Below, one piece after another: positions 1 to 7,672 of a stretch of 36,146 nt of DNA. The stretch is from assembly GCA_045617585.1 (NCBI GenBank), contig JAZLIW010000204.1, forward strand, positions 1 through 36,146, in the 5' to 3' direction. The DNA is from CAKRZE01 sp045617585 (GTDB lineage: Bacteria; Bacillota; Clostridia; Oscillospirales; CAG-272). The position numbers were made by a program, and so were the translations under genes. The notes beneath the pieces were generated by a model, which did no database searches, was not told where the DNA came from, and saw only the letters and a list, made by a program, of their open reading frames with translations. Position 1 is the stretch's first letter. The number at the start of each line of letters is the position of its first letter.

Positions 1-1
1 A

Positions 2-1405
2 CAGGGAAAACAAATAAAAATGGAAATGGTTATCCTTGAGGAGCTCGTCCCCGAGAATCATCTGCTGAGAAAGATAAACAAAGCAATAGATTTCAGTTTT
101 ATCAACAAGATATGCAAGCCGTACTACTGCGAAAATAACGGTAGACCGGCAATAGAACCGGAAGTGCTGTTTCGTATGCTGTTCATCGGATATCTATACG
201 GGATCCGGAGCGAAACGAGATTGCTGCAGGAAATAGAGGTCAACGTAGCATACCGATGGTTTATTGGGTACGATCTGACAGAAAAGCTGCCCGACGTGAG
301 CGTGATCTGGCAGAATCGGCTTCGGAGGTATAACGGGACGGACGTTCCACAGCAGATATTTGATGAAATCGTTCGGCAGGCAATGGCAAAAGGGTTGGTA
401 GGCGGAAAAATACTGTATTCGGACAGTACCCATTTGAAAGCAAGTGCCAATAAAAACAAATACGTTGAAAAGCAGGCAAAAAAAGAATCCAAGGACTATA
501 TAGACGATCTGAACAAGGCAATCAACGAAGACCGTATCGCTCACGGAAAAAAGCCGCTGAAGTTTAATGGCGATGAATTGAAAGAAGATCAGGAAGAAGA
601 AAAGGAAAATTATTTTGACGATAACAGCAATGGCGGAAACGGCGGCAGTACGATAGAAACAAAGACAATCAAGGAAAGCACAACGGATCCGGAAAGCGGA
701 TTCATGCATCGGGACGGAAAGCCGCAGGGATTCTTTTATCTTGATCACAGAACGGTAGACAGCAAGAACAATATTATTACCGATGTTTTCGTTACCCCGG
801 GAAATACCAATGACGTAAAACCTTATCTCAGAAGATTAAAAACGCAGATTGAAAAATTCGGTTTTCAGGTCAAATACGTAGGACTTGACGCGGGCTACAA
901 CGTATCCAACATCTGTAAATATCTGTACGAGATGGGCATTCAGGCAGCAATGGGAAGCCGAAGAGGGTGTCAACAGAAAGGAAAGTACGGAAAATATAAA
1001 TTCAAATATATTCCCGAATGGGACGTTTATATCTGCCCGGAGCATAAGTATCTGGAATACGTAACGACTGATCGGAACGGATACAAGGAATACAGATGCA
1101 ACGGAGACAGATGTGCGAACTGTCCGAGAAGGGAGATGTGTTTGAGTGCAAAGCAGGAAAGAAAAAGCTTGCGGCGTCATATATGGGAAGACTTCAAGGA
1201 TATGGCTTACGCCTTTACCCATACAGACAAAGGCAAGAAGATTTACGAACGAAGAAAAGAAACGGTGGAGCGCAGCTTCGCCGATTCCAAAGAATTGCAC
1301 GGGCTCCGGTATTGCAGAATGCGGGGGCTTTCTAAAGTTGCAGAGCAATGTCTGCTCACTGCCGCCGTGCAGAACATGAAGAAAATTGCAATGTGCTGTG
1401 GATAA
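2..1405 (+). CDS. IS1182-family DDE transposase, 5' end cut off by the window
   Basis: Transposase of the IS1182 group, which moves its insertion sequence by a DDE (RNase H-like) mechanism. Visible landmarks are the N-terminal MEMVILEELVPENHLLRKI, an Asp in SDSTHLKAS (about residue 139 from the first ATG), a second Asp in GLDAGYN, and the Glu-bearing block VERSFADSKELHGLRYCRMRGL near the C-terminus. A Cys cluster (CNGDRCANCPRREMC) typical of the family precedes that block. The first ATG is at 20, but the frame is open to base 2 and the codons before it (QGKQIK) fit the usual upstream residues, so the true start probably lies outside the window. Base composition is AT-richer than the downstream genes, as expected for a mobile element. 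The frame is otherwise intact, so the enzyme could be active. Confidence 0.9.
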   Translation, partial: QGKQIKMEMVILEELVPENHLLRKINKAIDFSFINKICKPYYCENNGRPAIEPEVLFRMLFIGYLYGIRSETRLLQEIEVNVAYRWFIGYDLTEKLPDVSVIWQNRLRRYNGTDVPQQIFDEIVRQAMAKGLVGGKILYSDSTHLKASANKNKYVEKQAKKESKDYIDDLNKAINEDRIAHGKKPLKFNGDELKEDQEEEKENYFDDNSNGGNGGSTIETKTIKESTTDPESGFMHRDGKPQGFFYLDHRTVDSKNNIITDVFVTPGNTNDVKPYLRRLKTQIEKFGFQVKYVGLDAGYNVSNICKYLYEMGIQAAMGSRRGCQQKGKYGKYKFKYIPEWDVYICPEHKYLEYVTTDRNGYKEYRCNGDRCANCPRREMCLSAKQERKSLRRHIWEDFKDMAYAFTHTDKGKKIYERRKETVERSFADSKELHGLRYCRMRGLSKVAEQCLLTAAVQNMKKIAMCCG

Positions 1406-1453
1406 CCACAGCTTATTTTTTTCTTTCAAAGAGCGTTTTTGCGAAAAAACAAA

Positions 1454-1477
1454 ACCCATCTTTTTCTCAAGATGGGC
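1454..1477 (+). terminator. Hairpin at the end of the insertion sequence
   Basis: CCCATCTT (1455-1462) pairs with AAGATGGG (1469-1476) across a 6-base loop. It lies about 50 bases after the transposase stop and next to the presumed element end. Such a hairpin can end transposase transcription or block read-in from neighbours. Confidence 0.5.
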
Positions 1478-1493
1478 TTTGTCAGTAGTCTGG

Positions 1494-1610
1494 GGGGTTT
1501 TTGCACTAACGTGCAACAACCCCTCCGTTTTCTTGCCCGAAGGGCAGGGCTTCGGAGGATGGAAATTCCGCCTTTCCGTTGGATATCATAATCGGAGGTT
1601 GGAAATCCGC
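1494..1610. repeat. Hairpins and direct repeat between the insertion sequence and the polysaccharide genes
   Basis: This gene-free stretch holds several structures. GGGGTTTTTGCAC (1494-1506) pairs with GTGCAACAACCCC (1511-1523) with one mismatch. CCTCCG (1522-1527) pairs with CGGAGG (1553-1558), enclosing an inner TGCCC/GGGCA stem (1534-1538/1542-1546). CGGAGGATGGAAATTCCGC (1553-1571) is repeated imperfectly 40 bases later as CGGAGGTTGGAAATCCGC (1593-1610). No credible gene is present. The structures may be a terminator, the remains of an older element or a small repeated element; I do not recognise the family. Confidence 0.4.
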
Positions 1611-1670
1611 GGAAACCTACCCCCTTCTTTGGTCCATATTAACAAAAAAAGAATTATTCACTGAAAACTG

Positions 1671-1699
1671 TTGCAAAACCGTCTGCGGTGTGCTATAAT
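1671..1699 (+). promoter_or_regulatory. Sigma-A promoter with extended -10, upstream of the dehydratase gene
   Basis: TTGCAA (1671-1676), a 17-bp spacer and TATAAT (1694-1699), with TG plus one base immediately before the -10 (1691-1693). Transcription would start near 1706 and give a leader of about 70 bases before the ATG at 1778. Confidence 0.75.
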
Positions 1700-1737
1700 T
1701 AAATATGTATAGTTATAGCAATGGATCAAACGAACTG

Positions 1738-1777
1738 ATGAAGGAACGTCCCCGCCTTCGGGGACTACGGTTTTATC
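1738..1777 (+). promoter_or_regulatory. Leader hairpin between a ribosome-site sequence and the ATG
   Basis: GTCCCCG (1748-1754) and CGGGGAC (1759-1765) form a perfect 7-bp stem with a 4-base loop. The only Shine-Dalgarno-like sequence, GAAGGAA (1740-1746), lies on the 5' side of this hairpin, 31 bases before the ATG at 1778. Folding would shorten the effective spacing to about 13 bases. Two mini-frames also lie here: MDQTN (1721-1738) and, overlapping its stop, a 16-codon frame from 1738 that runs past the main ATG. Whether any of this regulates translation is inference. Confidence 0.4.
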
Positions 1778-3712
1778 ATGGACGATAAAAAAAGTAAAAA
1801 CGAAGCCGACGGCTTTATCCCGCACATGCAGACAAGGGGACTGCTGGTATTATACGACGCCCTGATCTTTGTGGTGATCGGTCTTTTGATGCTTGCTCTT
1901 CCCGGCTCCATGCGGAAATTTACGGGAGGGGAGATCGCCCTGCACTTCGGCGTGTCGCTCATTCTGCTGCTCGGCATCCGATTTGCGATGAAGGTCTACA
2001 AACAGATCTGGCGTTACGGCGGCGTGCAGTGTTACATCCGGCTGATGATCTCCGACGGGATCGTGTTCCTGGTTTACGCGGCGCTGAATTATACCGTGCT
2101 CCCGAAGCTGCCGTTTACGAGAGCGCTCTCTCTGATCTGCCTGAACTGCCTCGGCGGGCTGGCGATGCGTCTGGCGTACAGATATCTGTATAAAAAAGGC
2201 AAATTCGGTCAGTTGGTCACCTTCCTCTCCTTCGGAAAAGCGCACGTGAACGAAAAGCATTCCGATCGGAAGATCAAGGTCGCGATCGTTGGCGCCGGAA
2301 CGGTCGGCGTCAGCTTCGCGGAGGAACTGATCAACAATCCGCAGGCCGCGTACCTTCCCCGCTGCTTCATCGAGAACGACACGATGAAAATCGGCAGAGA
2401 GATCCACAATCTGCCGGTCCTGGCGGAGGATGAGAAGACCCTGAAAAAGCTCAGAGACCTTGAAATACAGGAGGTCATCATTGCCGTTCAGGGCATGGAC
2501 CAGATCCGGAAGAACAAGCTCTATCATTTTTACAGAAACGAGGATTTCAAGGTCAAGATCTACGATTATCCGGTCGTTCAGACGGTGAACGGGAAGCGGT
2601 CCCTGCGTGAGTTTGACATCGAGGACCTTCTTTTCCGGAAGCAGGTCGCGGTCGCGGATGAGCGCACGACGGCGTTTTACCGTGACAAGGTCGTCCTGAT
2701 CACGGGCGGCGGCGGAAGCATCGGCAGCGAACTCTGCCGGCAGATCGCCAAGATGGGCCCGAAGCGCATCGTGATCCTTGACGTTTACGAAAACGGCGCG
2801 TACGAGGTCCAGCAGGAGCTGAAGATCGCCTACGGTGACAAACTCGACGTGAAGATCGTCATCGTCTCGGTCTGCAACCGCGTCGGATTGGAACGCGCCT
2901 TCCGGGAATACCGTCCGCAGATCGTGATCAACGCCGCGGCACATAAGCACGTGCCGCTGATGGAAAAGGACTGCATCGAGGCGGTCGAGAACAACGTTTT
3001 CGGCACGCTCAATTCCGTTGAGCTCGCGGAGCAGTACGGCGTTGAACGCTTCGTCATGGTCAGCACCGATAAGGCGGTCAATCCCACGAACGTTATGGGT
3101 GCCACCAAGCGGATGTGCGAAATGATCGTACTGAATCATCAGGGCAAGATGACGACCTCCGCGACCCGCTTCGGCAACGTGCTGGGCAGCGCGGGCTCGG
3201 TCATCCCGCTGTTCAAGAAGCAGATCGCCGCGGGCGGTCCGGTCACGATCACCGACAAGCGGATCATCCGGTATTTCATGACGATCCCGGAAGCGGCGCA
3301 GCTCGTTCTGCAGAGCGGCGCGATGGCAAAGGACAAGGAACTTTTCGTCCTCGATATGGGTCAGCCGGTCAAAATCCTGGAGCTTGCGGAAAACATGATC
3401 CGCCTCAGCGGTCAGACCGACATCGAGATCAAGGAGACCGGGCTGCGCCCCGGAGAAAAGCTTTACGAGGAACTGCTCGTCAAGTCCGAGGACCTCGATA
3501 TGACCGAAAACGAAATGATCTTTATCGAGCGGGACAAGCTGCTTGAGACCGGCGAGGTAGAGGAAAAACTGAAGGTCCTCCGCGAAGCGATCGCGACCGA
3601 CGACGACGCTGCCGTCAAGGCGGCGATGAAGGCCGTCGTCCCGACCTTCCGCGATCCGGAAGAGGTCAACGTGACGGCGGAAGAAGAAATGAAGGAACTC
3701 GCGGCGGTCTGA
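1778..3712 (+). CDS. Membrane-bound nucleotide-sugar dehydratase/epimerase (FlaA1/CapD family)
   Basis: This 644-residue polysaccharide-biosynthesis protein is likely a UDP-GlcNAc 4,6-dehydratase/epimerase-type enzyme that makes a modified sugar for exopolysaccharide or glycan synthesis at the membrane. Several hydrophobic segments lie within residues 20-140. A first Rossmann-like domain follows (GAGTVG, residues 172-177), then an extended short-chain dehydrogenase domain with TGGGGSIG (309-316) for NAD(P) and STDKAVNPTNVMGATKR (429-445), the active-site block in which this family replaces the usual Tyr with Met. The length matches the long membrane form (WbpM/CapD-like) and not the short soluble FlaA1 form. 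It is first in its unit, behind the promoter at 1671. The exact sugar product cannot be read from sequence. Confidence 0.9.
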   Translation: MDDKKSKNEADGFIPHMQTRGLLVLYDALIFVVIGLLMLALPGSMRKFTGGEIALHFGVSLILLLGIRFAMKVYKQIWRYGGVQCYIRLMISDGIVFLVYAALNYTVLPKLPFTRALSLICLNCLGGLAMRLAYRYLYKKGKFGQLVTFLSFGKAHVNEKHSDRKIKVAIVGAGTVGVSFAEELINNPQAAYLPRCFIENDTMKIGREIHNLPVLAEDEKTLKKLRDLEIQEVIIAVQGMDQIRKNKLYHFYRNEDFKVKIYDYPVVQTVNGKRSLREFDIEDLLFRKQVAVADERTTAFYRDKVVLITGGGGSIGSELCRQIAKMGPKRIVILDVYENGAYEVQQELKIAYGDKLDVKIVIVSVCNRVGLERAFREYRPQIVINAAAHKHVPLMEKDCIEAVENNVFGTLNSVELAEQYGVERFVMVSTDKAVNPTNVMGATKRMCEMIVLNHQGKMTTSATRFGNVLGSAGSVIPLFKKQIAAGGPVTITDKRIIRYFMTIPEAAQLVLQSGAMAKDKELFVLDMGQPVKILELAENMIRLSGQTDIEIKETGLRPGEKLYEELLVKSEDLDMTENEMIFIERDKLLETGEVEEKLKVLREAIATDDDAAVKAAMKAVVPTFRDPEEVNVTAEEEMKELAAV

Positions 3713-3754
3713 ACGTCCTGCCGCCGGAAGAACGAAACGGAAGAAAATTGCTGC

Positions 3755-4084
3755 ATGGGATTGTTTCATAAGAAAAAGCCGAAGCCGTCCGAAACGGCGC
3801 TTCGGCTCGACGGGATGGAACTTCTGTACGCGGTCCGCCGGTACGTTGACGAAAACGGGGCACCGCAGGAAGACGGGCTCGGCAAGGGCGGCAGGATCAA
3901 TACCGCGAACGGGCACGTGATCCTGACCTGCGGAGACCGGGACGTGTTCGTCAACGGGGATATCACGGCGGTGCAGTGCGGGGAACTTCTGTCGCACAAC
4001 GGCGCGATCTTTACCGGGTACAACGAACTGACGGGGGCGGAGGATACCGTAGTGGTCTATTATTCCGCGCGATTCCGGGACTGA
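3755..4084 (+). CDS. Small conserved-looking protein of unknown function
   Basis: 109 residues, starting at an ATG with GGAAG about 10 bases upstream, 42 bases after the dehydratase gene and before a strong terminator, so it is co-transcribed with it. A basic N-terminus (MGLFHKKKPKP) is followed by what looks like a small beta-rich domain (HVILTCGDRDVFVNGDITAVQCGELLSHNGAIF). There is no signal peptide, membrane segment or motif I recognise. Codon use matches the neighbours, which favours a real gene. Its position suggests a role connected with polysaccharide production, but that is inferred from context alone. Confidence 0.7.
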   Translation: MGLFHKKKPKPSETALRLDGMELLYAVRRYVDENGAPQEDGLGKGGRINTANGHVILTCGDRDVFVNGDITAVQCGELLSHNGAIFTGYNELTGAEDTVVVYYSARFRD

Positions 4085-4106
4085 TCCCCGTCCGGACCGA
4101 CTGAAA

Positions 4107-4153
4107 CCGCTCTTCGGATGGGGGAGCCCCCATCCGAAGTGCGGCCCTTTTTT
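4107..4153 (+). terminator. Strong intrinsic terminator
   Basis: CTTCGGATGGGGG (4112-4124) and CCCCCATCCGAAG (4127-4139) pair perfectly. An outer CCGC/GCGG pairing (4107-4110/4141-4144) extends the stem, and a T-run follows (4148-4153). It ends the dehydratase-unknown protein unit. Confidence 0.9.
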
Positions 4154-4285
4154 CGCTCGTCCGCGATTTACTTGTTCCTGAATGAAAAATGTATTCTTTG
4201 GGGCAGGAAAACGGTGTTCATAATGCCGTTTCATGTTGCTGATGAAAAGTTAACGGTTTGTTCGTACCGTTTTCGGCACGACGTC

Positions 4286-4314
4286 TTGCAATATACGGGA
4301 ATCTATGGTATTAT
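4286..4314 (+). promoter_or_regulatory. Extended -10 promoter for the phosphatase-adaptor-kinase operon
   Basis: TTGCAA (4286-4291), a 17-bp spacer and TATTAT (4309-4314) with TG at 4306-4307. The architecture and -35 are the same as at 1671. The start would be near 4321, about 50 bases before the ATG at 4369. The rest of 4154-4285 shows nothing further. Confidence 0.7.
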
Positions 4315-4368
4315 ACTAAAATAGGGTCGGTGTGTTCGGCCCTGCGGAAAGAAGGAACTGTTTATACT

Positions 4369-5079
4369 ATGAAGCTGTCCGCGGATTTTCACTCTCACGT
4401 GCTTCCGGGGATCGACGACGGATCGAAAAGCGTTGAAATGAGTCTTGCGATGCTCCGCGAATCGGCGAAGCAGGGGATCACCCGGCAGATCGCGTCACCG
4501 CACTATTCCGTCTATACGGAATCTCCCGAGGCGTTCCTCAGGAGAAGGGAGGAGGCCATCCGGCTCCTTGCTCCCGCGCTCACCGGGAACGACGTCCCGA
4601 AGGTCTACCCGGCGGCGGAGATCGAATTCCAGAAAAACATCGCGATGATCCGCGAGCTGCCCCGTCTGGCGATCCGCGGGACGCGGTACGTCCTGATCGA
4701 AATGCCGTTCCGGAAGTGGACGCAGGAGGAGATGAACGGCCTTCTTGCTCTGCGGCAGAACCTCGGGCTGAAGCCGATCGTCGTCCATCCCGAACGCTAT
4801 CTGAAATATCAGCCGCGTCACACGGCGGAGCACCTCAAAGAAGAGGGCATCTGGTTCCAGTTCAACGCGGAATATTTTCTGGAAGAGAAAAAGTCGGAGA
4901 AGATGATCTTCAAGGGCCTTGTGGATCTGCTGGGCTCCGATATGCACAACACGGACACCCGCTGTCCGAACCTCGGCCCGTGCGTCGGGCATCTTTCCGA
5001 AAAGGTGGGGGACGCATTCTTTGAGGATGTGAACGCACTCAGCGACCACATTCTGTCGGGCGCGGAACCGATCAACTGA
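4369..5079 (+). CDS. PHP-family tyrosine-protein phosphatase (CpsB/YwqE type)
   Basis: 236 residues, close to the usual length of CpsB/YwqE. These metal-dependent PHP enzymes dephosphorylate the bacterial tyrosine kinase that controls capsule or exopolysaccharide assembly. The N-terminal metal motif DFHSHVLPGIDDGSKS (H8, H10) is clear, and ASPH (H45), VVHPERY and LGSDMHN supply the other expected ligands. The start at 4369 is chosen over an in-frame ATG at 4258 because the family begins at this Met, GAAGG lies at 4351-4355, and the earlier ATG is upstream of the promoter. It is first in a three-gene operon with its likely regulatory partners: the Wzz-like adaptor 27 bases on, then the kinase that is its probable substrate. 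Confidence 0.92.
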   Translation: MKLSADFHSHVLPGIDDGSKSVEMSLAMLRESAKQGITRQIASPHYSVYTESPEAFLRRREEAIRLLAPALTGNDVPKVYPAAEIEFQKNIAMIRELPRLAIRGTRYVLIEMPFRKWTQEEMNGLLALRQNLGLKPIVVHPERYLKYQPRHTAEHLKEEGIWFQFNAEYFLEEKKSEKMIFKGLVDLLGSDMHNTDTRCPNLGPCVGHLSEKVGDAFFEDVNALSDHILSGAEPIN

Positions 5080-5106
5080 AAAAGAAAAAGATAAGGAACT
5101 ACGATC

Positions 5107-5952
5107 ATGTCAAACGAAAACACGAACACGGCAAACCTCCGTGAAGCGGAGGGCACGAACGAAACGGCGATCGATCTGCGGGTATTCTTTACGGTCTTTC
5201 TTGACAATATCCTTTTGATCGCGGGTGTGACGGCCGCGGCGCTGATCGCGGCGCTCATCTTCTTCACGGTGACGTATTCGCCGAGATACAGTTCGACGGC
5301 GACGCTGTACATCCTTCGTACGGACAACGAGTCGGCGCCGTCGTCAAGCGACTTCACGCTGGCAATGAACGTCGTGAACGACTGCAAGTACGCGCTGAAG
5401 AGCCCCGAGGTTCTGAACGCGGCGCTGGAAAAAGCGGCGCTGACCGGGAAATATACGGCAAACACGGTGGCGAACAGCATCGGGATCACGAACCCGTCGA
5501 GCACGCGCTTTCTTGAGATCAAGGTGACGGCAAAGACGCCGGACGAGGCGAAGGCGCTGACGGACAACCTTTGCGACTGCGCGAAGGAAAAGATGGAAAA
5601 GGTCATGGGCTTCAACCAGGTGAACGTTTTCAAGTACGGCGATCTGCCGACGAAGGCGTCCAACCGCAGAGGACTGAAGGATTACGCGATCGTAGGCGCC
5701 GCCGCACTGGTCCTGACCTACGGCGTGCTGCTCCTCGTGTATATCCTGAACGATACGCTTGAAACGGACGACGACTTCACGAAGCGTCTGAACCTGACGG
5801 TGCTTGCGACGATCCCGGATGCCAGCGCGGTAGGCGGCGGCAAGAAATACGGGTACGGCAAACGGTACGGATATGACAAACAGTACGGTTATGGCTCCGC
5901 CGCGACTGCGGAGACGAAAAAGGACGGCGGGAAGGAGAACGGTAAGAAATGA
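5107..5952 (+). CDS. Wzz/YveK-like chain-length and tyrosine-kinase adaptor
   Basis: 281-residue membrane protein of the polysaccharide co-polymerase type. The first membrane helix is at about residues 31-55 and a second at about 193-218. The extracytoplasmic domain lies between them, and a cytoplasmic tail should contact the kinase. In this family the adaptor activates the BY-kinase and sets polymer length. The tail is unusual: near residues 243-264 it carries three copies of a six-residue pattern (KYGYGKRYGYDKQYGYG), giving six tyrosines in a Lys/Gly background. AAGGA at 5093-5097 supports the ATG at 5107. Its stop overlaps the kinase start by 4 bases (ATGA), so the two are translationally coupled. 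Confidence 0.88.
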   Translation: MSNENTNTANLREAEGTNETAIDLRVFFTVFLDNILLIAGVTAAALIAALIFFTVTYSPRYSSTATLYILRTDNESAPSSSDFTLAMNVVNDCKYALKSPEVLNAALEKAALTGKYTANTVANSIGITNPSSTRFLEIKVTAKTPDEAKALTDNLCDCAKEKMEKVMGFNQVNVFKYGDLPTKASNRRGLKDYAIVGAAALVLTYGVLLLVYILNDTLETDDDFTKRLNLTVLATIPDASAVGGGKKYGYGKRYGYDKQYGYGSAATAETKKDGGKENGKK

Positions 5953-6611
5953 ACAAGATGAAGATCGAGCTGAAGGGCTCGGACAACTACTTCGTCAACG
6001 AAGCGTTCAACGTTCTCCGGACGAACGTACAGTTCTGCGGCACGGACAAGAAGGTCATCGGGATCACGAGCTGCCGTGAGAACGAAGGGAAGAGCACGAT
6101 CGCGCTGCATCTTGCCGCGAGCTTTGCGGAACTCGGGAAAAAGGTGCTGTTCGTGGACGCGGACCTGAGAAAATCGGTGGTCGCGTCGAGAAACACCGAC
6201 GCGGCGGTGTCGGGCGGACTGTCGGAGATCCTGACGGGTCAGACGACGATGCAGGAAGCGTTCTGGGAGACGCAGTACCCGGGGCTGCACGTCCTGTTCT
6301 CCGGTAAATTCCCGCCGAACCCGGTGGACTTGCTGAGCGGAAAACAGTTCCGCAAGTTCATTGAGGCGGCGAAGGCGGTCTACGATTACGTGATCGTCGA
6401 TACGCCCCCGATCGGAGAGGTCATCGACGCGGCGGCGGTCGCCGTGGCGTGCGACGGGATGCTGCTGATCGCGGCGAACGCGAAGGTCCACGCGCGTCCG
6501 GTCAAGAACGCGGCGGAGCAGCTCTCCAAGAGCGGAACGCCGATCCTCGGCATCGTGCGCAACTTCGTCAGCGACAAGAAGCGCCGCTACTACTACGCGT
6601 CCAAACAGTAA
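5949..6611 (+). CDS. BY-kinase, CpsD/CapB-type tyrosine-protein kinase
   Basis: 220-residue soluble ATPase domain of a split Firmicutes-type tyrosine kinase, working with the membrane adaptor encoded just upstream. It shows the Walker A motif SCRENEGKST (41-50), Walker A' VLFVDADLR (66-74) and Walker B VIVDTPP (148-154), the three hallmarks of BY-kinases. The C-terminus ends KKRRYYYASKQ, a short tyrosine cluster likely used for autophosphorylation. It is shorter than the long Tyr-rich tails of many relatives; the missing tyrosines may have moved to the adaptor tail. Role: phosphorylation-dependent control of polysaccharide polymerisation and export at the membrane, reversed by the upstream PHP phosphatase. 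Confidence 0.92.
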   Translation: MNKMKIELKGSDNYFVNEAFNVLRTNVQFCGTDKKVIGITSCRENEGKSTIALHLAASFAELGKKVLFVDADLRKSVVASRNTDAAVSGGLSEILTGQTTMQEAFWETQYPGLHVLFSGKFPPNPVDLLSGKQFRKFIEAAKAVYDYVIVDTPPIGEVIDAAAVAVACDGMLLIAANAKVHARPVKNAAEQLSKSGTPILGIVRNFVSDKKRRYYYASKQ

Positions 6612-6619
6612 AAAACGGA

Positions 6620-6665
6620 GCACCCGGAAAAGAGTCTTACGCTTCTTTTCCGGGTGCGATTTGTT
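6620..6665 (+). terminator. Terminator hairpin after the kinase gene
   Basis: GCACCCGGAAAAGA (6620-6633) pairs perfectly with TCTTTTCCGGGTGC (6644-6657) across a 10-base loop, followed by a T-rich tract (to 6665). It closes the kinase operon. Confidence 0.8.
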
Positions 6666-6701
6666 TTGGCTGTCTGCGGGCGGGGGAAAAATACCCCGAT
6701 G

Positions 6702-6722
6702 TGTGGAAAAACCTGTGGAAAA
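6702..6722 (+). repeat. Tandem TGTGGAAAA direct repeat upstream of the fibre-cluster promoter
   Basis: TGTGGAAAA occurs at 6702-6710 and again at 6714-6722, with starts 12 bases apart, about 55 bases upstream of the -35 at 6777. A period near one helical turn would suit a regulator binding side by side. The sequence is also one mismatch from a DnaA box. The function is unproven. Confidence 0.3.
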
Positions 6723-6776
6723 CATCTCCGTTTGTTAAAAAATTGTAAATGAAAATGAAAAACCCCATAAAATATA

Positions 6777-6805
6777 TTGCATTTCTGTCGGGAGTGTGAT
6801 AAAAT
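6777..6805 (+). promoter_or_regulatory. Extended -10 promoter for the SipW/TasA-like cluster
   Basis: TTGCAT (6777-6782), a 17-bp spacer and TAAAAT (6800-6805), with TG at 6797-6798. The start would be near 6812, giving a leader of about 150 bases before the GTG at 6962. That leader has a weak hairpin (ATTTTC at 6875-6880 with GGAAAAT at 6894-6900). No gene is credible in 6666-6961. Confidence 0.65.
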
Positions 6806-6961
6806 ACAAGATGCGGTAGTGGTCGGAGTGTTTTTTCTGGTTTTTTTCATGAAAACGGCGAAAAACCCCCCCGGATTTTCGGTAAAAACTGCCGGAAAAT
6901 TGCTGCCGCGCGCTTCGAAAGTGAATCGGAACGAACGTAAAACACAGGTGGATAACATATC

Positions 6962-7669
6962 GTGAAAGAAAAAGAGAAGAAAAAGCAGAGCGGCTTTGAC
7001 CGCGTGCTGACCGTGATCGGCATCGTCCTTTGCGTGATCCTGGTGCCGATCCTCATCGTGAACTGCACGATGATCGTCAAAAGCTATACGAAGAAGGACG
7101 AGGTGCCGAGCTTCCTTTCGATCTCTCCGATGATCGTCCTGACCGACTCCATGTACCCCGGGATCAAGAGCGGGGACCTGATCGTTGTGTCGAAGGTCGA
7201 CGCGGAGACGCTGGCAGCGGGCGACGTCATTTCCTTCTTTGACCCTGCCGGGAACGGCACGGCGGTCGTGACGCATAGGATCGTGGAGATCCTGAACGAC
7301 GGCGGCAGCCTTTCCTTCCGTACCAAGGGTGATAACAACAACACCGAAGATAAGGATCCCGTGCCCGCAAAGAATCTGGTCGGCATCTACAAGTTCCGTA
7401 TCCCCGGAGCCGGGAACGTCGCCATGTTCATGCAGACCACGCCGGGTCTGATCGTCTGCGTCGCTCTCCCCATCATCCTGCTGGTGGGATACGATATGCT
7501 GCGCAGAAAGAAGTACGACAAGGCGAAGGCGGACGACACCGCCGCGCTCCTTGCCGAGCTCGAACGCCTCCGCGCCGCGCAGGGTTCCGGTACGCAAAGT
7601 TCCGGCACACAGGATGCCGGTGAGAACGCGCCCATGGACGGCGGCGCCGGAAACGGCGAGACAAAGTAA
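6962..7669 (+). CDS. SipW-type signal peptidase I (first copy)
   Basis: 235-residue membrane peptidase of the ER/archaeal-like S26B branch, which removes signal peptides from a few dedicated secreted proteins. One membrane helix is at about residues 15-40 and another near 160-180. The catalytic Ser is in TDSMYP (S63), the His that replaces the bacterial Lys is in THRIV (H105), and the Asp block is TKGDNNNTED (D124, D130). The GTG start is supported by AGGTGGA (6946-6952), 9 bases upstream. The tail after residue 185 is Gln/Gly/Ser-rich and predicted to be disordered. It heads a cluster of genes whose products carry SipW-type signal peptides. By analogy with SipW of Bacillus, its substrate should be the TasA-like protein next door. 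Confidence 0.9.
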   Translation: MKEKEKKKQSGFDRVLTVIGIVLCVILVPILIVNCTMIVKSYTKKDEVPSFLSISPMIVLTDSMYPGIKSGDLIVVSKVDAETLAAGDVISFFDPAGNGTAVVTHRIVEILNDGGSLSFRTKGDNNNTEDKDPVPAKNLVGIYKFRIPGAGNVAMFMQTTPGLIVCVALPIILLVGYDMLRRKKYDKAKADDTAALLAELERLRAAQGSGTQSSGTQDAGENAPMDGGAGNGETK

Positions 7670-7672
7670 GCG

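Larger units (their letters stand above)
1..1492 (+). mobile_element. Right part of an IS1182-like insertion sequence
   Basis: The transposase gene is followed by a short tail with a hairpin (1454-1477) and then TTTGTCAGTAGTCTGG (about 1477-1492), which resembles the terminal inverted repeat that closes many clostridial IS1182-type elements. The left end lies outside the window, so neither the inverted-repeat pair nor a target duplication can be checked. The exact right boundary is inferred. Confidence 0.5.

Noticed and set aside
1396..1411. Perfect DnaA-box-like sequence in the palindrome CTGTGGATAACCACAG
   Set aside because: A single site overlapping the transposase stop codon, with no cluster of boxes, no AT-rich unwinding region and no dnaA/dnaN genes; not an origin.
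1850..4234. Long open frame on the minus strand opposite the dehydratase gene
   Set aside because: It mirrors a well-supported gene, is rich in Arg, Asp and His in the manner of antisense frames in GC-rich DNA, and has no ribosome site or recognisable domain.
6777..6965. 62-codon open frame between the kinase terminator and the first SipW-type gene
   Set aside because: Its ATG lies within the promoter's -35 box and it lacks a ribosome site, so it cannot be translated from the predicted transcript.
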